A stretch of 47,919 nucleotides of DNA. It comes from Sporosarcina highlanderae. GTDB taxonomy: Bacteria > Bacillota > Bacilli > Bacillales_A > Planococcaceae. The first letter of the stretch is position 1. Each line of letters starts with the position of its first letter. Of this stretch, positions 24,591 through 31,376 are shown piece by piece. The position numbers and the translations under genes are program-made. The DNA lies in assembly GCF_030433715.1 (NCBI RefSeq), contig NZ_JAROCC010000019.1:1-47919 (forward strand), in the 5' to 3' direction. Below the pieces are notes generated by a model, which was given only the letters and a program-made list of their open reading frames with translations, had not been told where the DNA came from and made no database searches.

Positions 24591-26359
24591 AATTCATTAA
24601 AAGCTTTTAAATGGATTTTTTGATTGCTTAGCCGTTGGATGGAAGCCGGTTTGTCGTGTCCTATCCACACGGCTGTTGTGTAATTGTCGTTCATGCCTGC
24701 AACCCATAGATCCTTGTAGTGGTCGGTTGTGCCCGTTTTGGCGCCAGTGTAGCTAGTTGTGTTGGTGATGCCTTGACCCGTTCCGTTTAAAACGACATCC
24801 ATCATTAACTTACGGATGGTGGAAACGGTGGAAGGTGACCATACTTTCACTGCTTTATCCTCCCATGAATAAAGTATGTTTCCATCACGATCCACTACTC
24901 TTCTAATGGCATGTGGTTTTTCGAACGTTCCATCAATGAAACTTGTATAGGCAGATGCAAGTTCAAGTGGAGTCACACCTCTTTGAAAGCCGCCAAGGGC
25001 TGCAGGATACGTATGGTCGGTCTTGTTTACATTGTTGAATTCAAATGGCTTTAGAAAGGCGAAGGCATTGTCAATTCCAACGGTACCGAAAACCCTTACT
25101 GCGGCCGTGTTATGACTGTAACGGAATGCTTCCTTCACTGTGGTCATTCCATATGTGAAACCGCCGATGTTTTTAGGACAGTAGGAAGCGATGCAAAGAT
25201 TACTGCTGTCAATCAGTGTGCTTTCATCATATGGACCGCTTTCGAAAAAGGGCGCGTAAACAAGGAGCGGTTTAATAGCAGAGCCTGGTTGCCGTACTGC
25301 TTGGTATGCACGGTTGAAATCGGCCTTCTTGTAATCTCTGCCTCCGTAGATACTTACAATTTCCCTTGTCTTGTTTTCGATGACAACAGCCCCAGCTTGT
25401 ACACCACTCCCAGCAAGAAGGGAAGAGATTGAAGTTTCATCTTGCTTTTGTTTTTGTGGGTACAGGGCCGTTTCAATTCGCACACCTTTCGCAAGAATTT
25501 CGGCTGTCCGTTCTGAATGACCGACCAACTCCTCAAGTTCCGAAAGTACCAAGGAGCTATACATTGTAAATTCATTCGCTTTTTCCTTCAAATTTAGCGT
25601 AATGGTCTCTTTCTTCCATAATTCCGCTTCTTTCTCAGTGATTGTGCCGCTTTTTGCTATCAGTGTTAAAAGAAGCTCTTGCCTATTTTTTGTTCGATCA
25701 AAGTACTTCAGCGGATCGTATCGTGAAGGATTGTTCGGAATCGCTGCGATGAAAGCCATCTCCGCAGGACTCAACTTATCAAGGGGACGATTAAAGTAAT
25801 AAGTGGCGGCTGCCCCGATTCCATATACCTTATTGCCAAAGTACATTTCGTTTAAATACATTTCGAGAATTTCATCTTTCGTAGACTGATTTTCCAACTC
25901 CGCGGCATAAAGTAATTCCTTGAATTTACGTTCATACGTTTTTTCGGTCGTGAGGAATCGGAGTCTGACAAGCTGCTGCGTAATCGTCGAACCACCTTGC
26001 TGCAAATCATCCTTGGCCGTATTAACCGCAAATGCCCTTACAATTGCCGCCACATCATAGCCTCGATGTTCGAAGAAGCCTTTATCTTCACTCTCCAAAA
26101 ACAAATCAATTAAAAAAACGGGAACTTTATTCAATGGAAGTGGATCCCTCCATTCAACATACTCTTCTGCAAAGACCCTGCCGTTTCGATCTACTATTGA
26201 TATTGGTAGTGTCAATAAAGGTTCGGTAAGTTTAATCGATTCTTCCGCTTGAGCTTTCAAATGTCGTGTTTTGTCCCATTCTTTCGCAATGGCTTGCTGA
26301 ATCCCTAACAGCAGGGGAACAAGGATAATTATGAATAAAAAGCCAGTGAATTGTTTCAA
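24578..26359 (-). CDS. pbpD: Class A penicillin-binding protein (PBP4/PbpD-like)
   Basis: A 593-residue bifunctional peptidoglycan synthase. An N-terminal anchor helix (MKQFTGFLFIIILVPLLLGI) leads to a glycosyltransferase domain with 'ESEDKGFFEHRGYD' (catalytic Glu near residue 70) and 'QGGSTITQQLVRLRF'. The transpeptidase domain has the SxxK serine in 'PGSAIKPLLVYAPF', 'SHN' and 'KTGTTDHYKDLWVAGM'. The TTG at 26359 follows GAGGGGGGAACC and starts at the anchor; codons upstream lie in the terminator region. It polymerises glycan strands and cross-links peptides outside the membrane. The yuxJ neighbour matches B. subtilis. Confidence 0.92.
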   Translation of the reverse strand: MKQFTGFLFIIILVPLLLGIQQAIAKEWDKTRHLKAQAEESIKLTEPLLTLPISIVDRNGRVFAEEYVEWRDPLPLNKVPVFLIDLFLESEDKGFFEHRGYDVAAIVRAFAVNTAKDDLQQGGSTITQQLVRLRFLTTEKTYERKFKELLYAAELENQSTKDEILEMYLNEMYFGNKVYGIGAAATYYFNRPLDKLSPAEMAFIAAIPNNPSRYDPLKYFDRTKNRQELLLTLIAKSGTITEKEAELWKKETITLNLKEKANEFTMYSSLVLSELEELVGHSERTAEILAKGVRIETALYPQKQKQDETSISSLLAGSGVQAGAVVIENKTREIVSIYGGRDYKKADFNRAYQAVRQPGSAIKPLLVYAPFFESGPYDESTLIDSSNLCIASYCPKNIGGFTYGMTTVKEAFRYSHNTAAVRVFGTVGIDNAFAFLKPFEFNNVNKTDHTYPAALGGFQRGVTPLELASAYTSFIDGTFEKPHAIRRVVDRDGNILYSWEDKAVKVWSPSTVSTIRKLMMDVVLNGTGQGITNTTSYTGAKTGTTDHYKDLWVAGMNDNYTTAVWIGHDKPASIQRLSNQKIHLKAFNELMKD

Positions 26360-26375
26360 AAAGGTTCCCCCCTCT

Positions 26376-26411
26376 AAAAAAATATAGCACATTTCCACTT
26401 AGGAAATGTGC
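26376..26411 (-). terminator. Terminator between yuxJ and pbpD
   Basis: On the minus strand GCACATTTCC pairs with GGAAATGTGC around a short loop, followed by TATATTTTTTT. It separates two genes read in the same direction, so pbpD transcription depends on read-through or on a promoter I could not identify. Confidence 0.85.
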
Positions 26412-26417
26412 CGAAAT

Positions 26418-27650
26418 TTATAGATTGGATTGTCTTGCTTCTTCCGCAAGGAAATCTTCGAAGTCTTGGACGGGCTTTTTCGTCGCGTAGTATAGGAAAC
26501 CGAACCCTATCAAGAAGAGGGTGCCCGTTAGAAGGAAGACCGACGAAATCCCTATGAATCCACTAATGATTCCGCCAAGCATTGGCCCAATGATATTGCC
26601 AAGGAAACGGAAACTTGTATTGTAACCCATCACCTCTCCTTGAATATCTATTGGAGCCTCGCGGCGGACAAGGGCTGTGGTGATTGGAATCATCCCGCCA
26701 ATCGCAATCCCGAATAACAGCCGGCAAATCATCAGTTGCCAAATGGACGATACGAAGGCTTGCGGAATTATGAAAATGAAAGATAGGAGAAGCAATGCGC
26801 CAAGCACTTTTTCATAGCCAATCTCATCTCCCATTTTCCCCCATTTCCTTGCGAACAAGAGATTTCCAACACCCGCGGCACTGAATGTTAGCCCAGCAAG
26901 GAATGCCACGTCATTTGAATCTGTTAATCCCGAAACGTAAAGGGAGAGAAGCGGTTGAATACTGAAGTTCCCGACTTGGATTAATGCCGTCACAATCATA
27001 ACATTTAACATCAATCGGTGATGAAGCAGTCCACTTAAAATCGCTTTACGGGAATAATTATTGACTCTTGTATTCTTAACTTTCTTTTCTTCTTTAATCC
27101 CGAATAAGACGATCAGCGCTGCCACGACAACGGAAAATGCCGTGATGATGAACGTGTATTGAAAACCGAATGCATCGGCCATCAGTCCACCTAATACCGG
27201 ACCGAATAACGTACCCGTCACGCTTCCCATTTGTAAAGTCCCTAATTTCTTGCCAGCTTCTTCCCTCGCAGTCTGTGATGATACGAATGCAAGTGAAGTA
27301 GGGATGAAGCCAGTAACTACACCGTTTAGAAGGCGAAGAAGGAAGAACACTTCAACGGAATTAACAAATCCCATCAAGAATACGGATGTGGCGATTCCAA
27401 ATCCATTTATAAGCAATATCGGTTTAAAGCCATATTTATCTGCAATTCGCCCCCAAATCGGCGACATGATCAATGCCGTTATGAATGTTGCACCAAAAAT
27501 AAGTCCTGCCCATTTTTGGACATACGCATCGGAGTGATTCCCGAACGTCTCTATGTAGAGGGATAGGAAAGGCATGATCATCGTCATCGTTCCCGCAACT
27601 AAAAAATTGGCAAGCCATATGATAATGAAATTTCGTTTTTGAATATTCAT
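26418..27650 (-). CDS. yuxJ: MFS transporter, YuxJ-like
   Basis: A 410-residue major facilitator protein with 12 predicted helices. The loop between helices 2 and 3 carries 'GRIADKYGFKPILLING' (motif A), repeated in the second half as 'RKWGKMGDEIGYEKVLGAL'. 'LGTLQMGSVTGTLFGPVLGGLMAD' (motif C, antiporter type) indicates drug/proton antiport-like transport. ATG at 27650 has only a weak ribosome site (CAGGT). A promoter candidate reads TTGAAC, 18 bases, TACAAC (27755 to 27726). Substrate unknown; the neighbour pbpD matches B. subtilis yuxJ. Confidence 0.87.
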   Translation of the reverse strand: MNIQKRNFIIIWLANFLVAGTMTMIMPFLSLYIETFGNHSDAYVQKWAGLIFGATFITALIMSPIWGRIADKYGFKPILLINGFGIATSVFLMGFVNSVEVFFLLRLLNGVVTGFIPTSLAFVSSQTAREEAGKKLGTLQMGSVTGTLFGPVLGGLMADAFGFQYTFIITAFSVVVAALIVLFGIKEEKKVKNTRVNNYSRKAILSGLLHHRLMLNVMIVTALIQVGNFSIQPLLSLYVSGLTDSNDVAFLAGLTFSAAGVGNLLFARKWGKMGDEIGYEKVLGALLLLSFIFIIPQAFVSSIWQLMICRLLFGIAIGGMIPITTALVRREAPIDIQGEVMGYNTSFRFLGNIIGPMLGGIISGFIGISSVFLLTGTLFLIGFGFLYYATKKPVQDFEDFLAEEARQSNL

Positions 27651-27773
27651 CGGGTAAACCTGCTTTCTGTGTTATGCCGAATCCTGAAATCGGCAGTTGC
27701 TTTGATGGGATAAGAGCTTATCATGGTTGTATTTCCCTCAGTTAATTTAGTTCAAACGTTGTTATATCTTTCT

Positions 27774-27895
27774 ACGTCTAGCTCCGGGCGCTAACTGCTC
27801 GGGTCATAAGTCAAAGCTACTGCGTGGCAAAAACCGCCACTTCGTATCTTCGCCTTATGCCTGTCGCAGTTGAGCAAGCGCCCTCCGCTTTTGTC
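27774..27895. repeat. Dispersed palindromic element, full-length copy
   Basis: About 120 bases that fold into one long hairpin: GGGCGCTAACTG near the left pairs with CAGTTGAGCAAGCGCCC near the right, GTCATAAG with CTTATGCC, and GTGGC with GCCAC at the tip. Its ends match the shorter copy at 4505-4574. I recall similar 'GTCTAGCTCC-GGCGC ... GCGC-CCGCTTTTG' elements between genes of many Bacillaceae. It has no reading frame. The rest of the 338-base gap between yuxJ and the cyclophilin gene shows only weak promoter candidates. Confidence 0.75.
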
Positions 27896-27988
27896 CATTA
27901 TAGAACATTTCGATACTCGAAGGAAGTGCTGTGCTTATCAATCGAAAAATAAATATGGATATGGTAAACTGTTTCAGGGTGAATGAAT

Positions 27989-28672
27989 ATGAAGAAGATC
28001 ACATTTGCTTTGCTTACAATCTTTTTAACGTTCATGTTAGTTGCTTGTAACCAAAGCAATACAGGTCAAGAGGAGGACACAATTATGTATCCACAATTAT
28101 CAAATGAAGTTGCTGCAAACGAAGCACTTGTTGTAATGAATACTACAATGGGGCCAATCAAAATTAAGTTATTCCCGGAAAAAGCACCGAAAACAGTAGA
28201 AAACTTCCTGACACATGCCGAAAACGGTTATTATGACGGAATCATTTTCCACCGTGTTATTAAAGATTTCATGATCCAAGGTGGAGACCCAACTGGAACA
28301 GGTGCGGGTGGGGAAAGCATCTACGGCAATTCATTCGAAGATGAATTCACGATGGATTTATTTAATCTAAGAGGCGCATTATCAATGGCGAATGCTGGTC
28401 CAAACACGAACGGCAGCCAATTCTTCATCGTACAAGCTTCAAATCCACCAGCATCTGCTGCTCAATTGACACAAGGCGGATGGCCAGAAGAAATTGCTGA
28501 AGCTTATGAAAAAAATGGTGGTACACCCCATCTTGACCAAAAACATACAGTATTCGGCCAAGTGATCGAAGGAATGGACGTAGTCGACAAGATCGCTAAC
28601 GCGGAAACAAGTCACGGAGACAAGCCAGTTGAAGAAATTTCAATCGAATCAATCGAAATCATCCAGAAATAA
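27989..28672 (+). CDS. Cyclophilin-type peptidyl-prolyl isomerase lipoprotein
   Basis: A 227-residue protein with a lipoprotein signal peptide ([20 protein letters not shown]; the lipobox LVAC puts the lipid-modified cysteine at residue 20), a short polar linker, and a cyclophilin domain from about 45 to 225. The domain holds '[19 protein letters not shown]' (catalytic Arg and Gln) and '[12 protein letters not shown]'. It should act as a prolyl isomerase folding secreted proteins at the outer face of the membrane, a role usually filled by parvulin-type PrsA. ATG at 27989 is six bases after AGGGTGA; ATG at 27983 is too close. Confidence 0.92.
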   Translation: MKKITFALLTIFLTFMLVACNQSNTGQEEDTIMYPQLSNEVAANEALVVMNTTMGPIKIKLFPEKAPKTVENFLTHAENGYYDGIIFHRVIKDFMIQGGDPTGTGAGGESIYGNSFEDEFTMDLFNLRGALSMANAGPNTNGSQFFIVQASNPPASAAQLTQGGWPEEIAEAYEKNGGTPHLDQKHTVFGQVIEGMDVVDKIANAETSHGDKPVEEISIESIEIIQK

Positions 28673-28728
28673 GTAAAGCCGGAATAATTAGTCGGGAAAT
28701 AATTAGACAAGTAAGGAAGTGTACGTAA

Positions 28729-28947
28729 ATGGACGTTATCCTTATGCCGTTCCTTTACTTTCCAGAAGATAAATCAGAGTATATTCCAGCAGCCATTTCC
28801 TTTGTGTTTTTCATGATCCTTCTTGCATTTACATTCATGTGGATCAAGCGGGCTTCGAAAAAGCAGGAAGCTGAGACACGCGAACTGGAAGAACGCATCC
28901 TTCGCGAACGCCGCGAAGCAAAAGAAAAGCAACAAAACCAGCATTAA
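28729..28947 (+). CDS. Small single-pass membrane protein, unknown
   Basis: A 72-residue protein. A short outer part (MDVILMPFLYFPEDKSEY) precedes one membrane helix (about residues 20-40: PAAISFVFFMILLAFTFMWI), then a highly charged tail of E, R and K predicted to form a coiled coil (about 43-70). ATG follows GGAAGTGTACGTAA. It lies 57 bases after the cyclophilin gene with no terminator between, so they probably share a transcript. I do not recognise the family. Confidence 0.7.
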   Translation: MDVILMPFLYFPEDKSEYIPAAISFVFFMILLAFTFMWIKRASKKQEAETRELEERILRERREAKEKQQNQH

Positions 28948-28951
28948 TATC

Positions 28952-28988
28952 AAAAGGCATGATCCGATTGCGGATCATGCCTTTTTTA
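28952..28988 (+). terminator. Terminator after the small membrane protein gene
   Basis: AAAAGGCATGATCCG (28952-28966) pairs with CGGATCATGCCTTTT (28971-28985) and continues in T residues. Confidence 0.92.
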
Positions 28989-29005
28989 AGAGCTTGGAAA
29001 CTTCT

Positions 29006-29149
29006 GCGCTCAAGAAATCGCCTCCGCGCTCAAGATAGTGGGTTGGCGCTCAAGAAAGTGCCTCCCGCGCTCAAGAAAGCGTTCCCTGCGCTCAAGAAAT
29101 CGGCTTGGCCCTTAAGAAAACGTCCCCCGCGCTCAAAAATCCGCCATCC
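29006..29149. repeat. Seven-unit 20-21 bp imperfect tandem repeat
   Basis: Seven head-to-tail units, starting at 29006, 29026, 29046, 29067, 29088, 29109 and 29129, share a core GCGCTCAAGAAA followed by a variable eight to nine bases rich in C, T and G. Units 2, 6 and 7 have changes in the core. The array lies between the terminator at 28952-28988 and that of patB at 29152-29184. There are no spacers, so it is not a CRISPR array. An open frame crosses it but lacks a ribosome site. Confidence 0.85.
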
Positions 29150-29151
29150 TA

Positions 29152-29184
29152 CAAAAAAAGACGGAATCCACACGGGATCCGTCC
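29152..29184 (-). terminator. Terminator of patB
   Basis: On the minus strand GGACGGATCC pairs with GGATTCCGTC (one mismatch), followed by seven T residues. Confidence 0.85.
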
Positions 29185-29192
29185 TTCATCTA

Positions 29193-30365
29193 TTATTCCA
29201 TAGCCTTGATAAAACGTTCCACGCCTTCTTTAACAATCGCAAGTGGAGTCGCGATATTCATACGTAGGAATCCACGTCCTGCTTCGCCATATTTTGTACC
29301 TGGCTCAAGTGCAAGTCTTCCTTTATTCAAAAGCTTGTCCATCATTTCTTCTTCAGAAAGTCCAGTCCCACGGTAATCGATCCATAATAAGTAAGTGGAG
29401 TGAGGCTTTTGAATAGATATCCCCGGAACCGCTTCCGGCAATGTATCGATGACATAATCCATATTGGTAGAAATGATTTCAAGGAGATTCTCGAGCCAGG
29501 GCTCACACTCAGTGTATGCCGATATAAGAGCTGAAGCTGCAAATGCATTCAATTCCATTTGACCATGGGCCATTGCATTTTGTTGAAGTGCTTCCCTTAA
29601 CTCTTCATCTTCCGTAATCATAATAGCAGCTTGTACACCCGCCAAGTTGAACGTCTTCGTTGGCGCTACACATGTAATGACGCGACCGCCTACTTTTTCA
29701 GCAAGTTTTGCAAGTGGAATATGCTTAAATCCAGGAAGTACAAGATCTGCATGGATTTCGTCGGATAGAACTAACACATCGTATTGTTTACAAAGTCGTA
29801 AAATCTCACGCAACTCATTTTCTGTCCAAATGACGCCGGCAGGATTATGCGGGTTACATAAGATGAATACTTTTACGTCCTGCTGCAAGCACTTCTCGAA
29901 TGATTCAAAGTCGATTGAGTAGTTTCCATTGTCCTCTTTCAACTGACATTCAACGATATTCCGGCGTTGATGACCAGGGACATTGAAAAAAGGTGGATAA
30001 ACCGGGGTAGTGATTAAAACATTGTCCCCTGCTTTCGTAAACGTTTCAACGACTGTTGCAATAGCAGGCACTACTCCATGATGGAAGAGCATCCAATCAT
30101 TTTCTGTTTCCCAATCATATCGATAAGAAAGCCAGGATCTAACTGCATCTTTACATTTTTTGCATATGTAAGAGTAACCAAAAACGCCATGATCTAAACG
30201 TTCTTGCATCGCAGCAATAATAGGTTCAGGCGCTTTGAAATCCATATCGGCAATCCACATTGGTAAAATATCAGAAGCGTCATCTATACCATAAACAGCC
30301 TCCATATTTCCCCATTTTACGGATCGTGTTTGTTTGCGATCAATCACTTGCTCAAACTCTTTCAT
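29193..30365 (-). CDS. patB: PatB/MalY-type C-S lyase aminotransferase
   Basis: A 390-residue PLP enzyme of aminotransferase class I/II, MalY/PatB branch. 'ILPMWIADMDFKAPEPIIAAM' at the start and 'HHGVVPAIATVVETFTKAGDNVLITTPVYPPFF' are typical. 'VLSDEIHADLVLPGFKH' and the PLP-binding lysine in 'APTKTFNLAGVQAA' follow. Members cleave cystathionine to homocysteine, pyruvate and ammonia. The ATG at 30365 (MKEFEQVIDRK) follows GAGGGGTTTTGTA. It diverges from yugE, as in B. subtilis. Confidence 0.88.
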   Translation of the reverse strand: MKEFEQVIDRKQTRSVKWGNMEAVYGIDDASDILPMWIADMDFKAPEPIIAAMQERLDHGVFGYSYICKKCKDAVRSWLSYRYDWETENDWMLFHHGVVPAIATVVETFTKAGDNVLITTPVYPPFFNVPGHQRRNIVECQLKEDNGNYSIDFESFEKCLQQDVKVFILCNPHNPAGVIWTENELREILRLCKQYDVLVLSDEIHADLVLPGFKHIPLAKLAEKVGGRVITCVAPTKTFNLAGVQAAIMITEDEELREALQQNAMAHGQMELNAFAASALISAYTECEPWLENLLEIISTNMDYVIDTLPEAVPGISIQKPHSTYLLWIDYRGTGLSEEEMMDKLLNKGRLALEPGTKYGEAGRGFLRMNIATPLAIVKEGVERFIKAME

Positions 30366-30454
30366 TACAAAACCCCTCATTTCCTTTTTTCTTTTACATT
30401 ACTATGCTATCATAAACGAAACAACAGAAAAAAATAAGTATAAGGTGAATTGTC

Positions 30455-30715
30455 GTGCAAACAATCGAAATGAATAAAAAAGCAATCACACTACTTGAAG
30501 AATGGGATCCGTTCAATGCCGGTAGAAAAGCATATTCGCTTGAGATAGCAGATGTCCTTGCCGATCTACAGGTGCTTGACCATCCTACTGATCTTGCGAA
30601 ACGAATCCGCGAGATCTATGAGCATTCCTACCAACTTTGGATTCCGTTGGAGAAATGCATGCAAATCTCGTATAAGTTATTAGCGATAAAATATGAAGCA
30701 AAATGTATAGTTTGA
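30455..30715 (+). CDS. yugE: DUF1871 family protein, YugE-like
   Basis: An 86-residue helical protein. 'LLEEWDPFNAGRKAYSLEIADVL' and 'LAKRIREIYEHSYQLWIPLEKCMQISYKLLAIKY' fit the DUF1871/YugE family. GTG start at 30455 follows AAGGTGAATTGTC. It neighbours patB on the opposite strand, as in B. subtilis. Function unknown. Confidence 0.8.
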   Translation: MQTIEMNKKAITLLEEWDPFNAGRKAYSLEIADVLADLQVLDHPTDLAKRIREIYEHSYQLWIPLEKCMQISYKLLAIKYEAKCIV

Positions 30716-30720
30716 ATATG

Positions 30721-30753
30721 TCCGCATCTACGTTAAATGTAGATGCGGTTTTT
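30721..30753 (+). terminator. Terminator after yugE
   Basis: CCGCATCTAC (30722-30731) pairs exactly with GTAGATGCGG (30739-30748), then a T run. It insulates the ECF promoter that starts six bases later. Confidence 0.88.
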
Positions 30754-30758
30754 ATATT

Positions 30759-30785
30759 TGAAACATTTACAGGGAAACTATCGTA
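30759..30785 (+). promoter_or_regulatory. ECF-type promoter of the sigma/anti-sigma operon
   Basis: TGAAAC (30759-30764), 17-base spacer and CGTA (30782-30785) match the TGAAAC / CGTA pattern of Bacillus ECF sigma factors such as SigW. It is 36 bases before an ECF sigma gene, the usual place for autoregulation. The match is by eye; the exact specificity is not known. Confidence 0.65.
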
Positions 30786-30821
30786 TCACCATCAGAAGGG
30801 AATAGAGGGCGAGGGTGAGAA

Positions 30822-31376
30822 ATGGATGAGGCGGATTTGATCGTGAGTGCGCAAAATGGAGATCGAGCTGCATTTGCGCAATTGATGGATATACATTACC
30901 GGACTGTCGAGAAATTCGCATACCAATGTGGTGTGCGTATCGATGATATTCCGGACGTCACGCAAGAAGTTTTTATTAAGCTTTATAGATTCCTGCCGCA
31001 GTTCAATCAACAACGTTTTACGACATGGCTATATAAAATCACGTTAAATACAGCACGGGACTATTACCGTAAAGAGGGAAGGGAGACAGCCAAAGAAGAT
31101 CGTCTCAAAAGGGAAGGGAAGTCGACTGGCCATCAGTCGGCGGAGCATCAGGTTCTGCTTTTCGAAGAGGATCGTGCGTTGCATGAAGAAATCCTGCGAC
31201 TGGATGAAAAGTATAGAGTTCCGCTAATCCTATTTTATTTCCAAGACTTGTCTTACCAACAAATTGCGGACGTATTGAATCTAACGTTGGCGACAGTGAA
31301 GACCCGGATATTCAGAGCGAAAGACGCCTTGAAAAAAGAAATGAGCTTGAATGGGGGTGTGCCGCATGGACAATGA
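30822..31376 (+). CDS. ECF-family RNA polymerase sigma factor
   Basis: A 184-residue group 4 sigma factor. Region 2 covers about residues 5-84, with 'DVTQEVFIKLYRFLPQF' (core RNA polymerase contact) and 'TTWLYKITLNTARDYYRK' (basic -10-binding helix). Region 4 covers about 118-173, with 'LDEKYRVPLILFYFQDLSYQQIADVLNLTLATVKTRIFRAKDAL', including the basic recognition helix for the -35. ATG follows AGGGTGAGAA. It overlaps the next gene by 11 bases, so sigma factor and membrane anti-sigma are translated together. An ECF-type promoter precedes it. It cannot be assigned to a named Bacillus sigma with confidence. Confidence 0.92.
   Translation: MDEADLIVSAQNGDRAAFAQLMDIHYRTVEKFAYQCGVRIDDIPDVTQEVFIKLYRFLPQFNQQRFTTWLYKITLNTARDYYRKEGRETAKEDRLKREGKSTGHQSAEHQVLLFEEDRALHEEILRLDEKYRVPLILFYFQDLSYQQIADVLNLTLATVKTRIFRAKDALKKEMSLNGGVPHGQ

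Noticed and set aside
29006..29149. CRISPR array
   Set aside because: Units are contiguous with no unique spacers, the repeat core is only about 12 bases, and no cas genes are in the window.
28959..29267. Open frame across the tandem repeat array giving repeated ALKK-containing units
   Set aside because: No ribosome site, it starts inside a terminator hairpin, and two units are 20 not 21 bases, so the periodic protein is a by-product of the DNA repeat.
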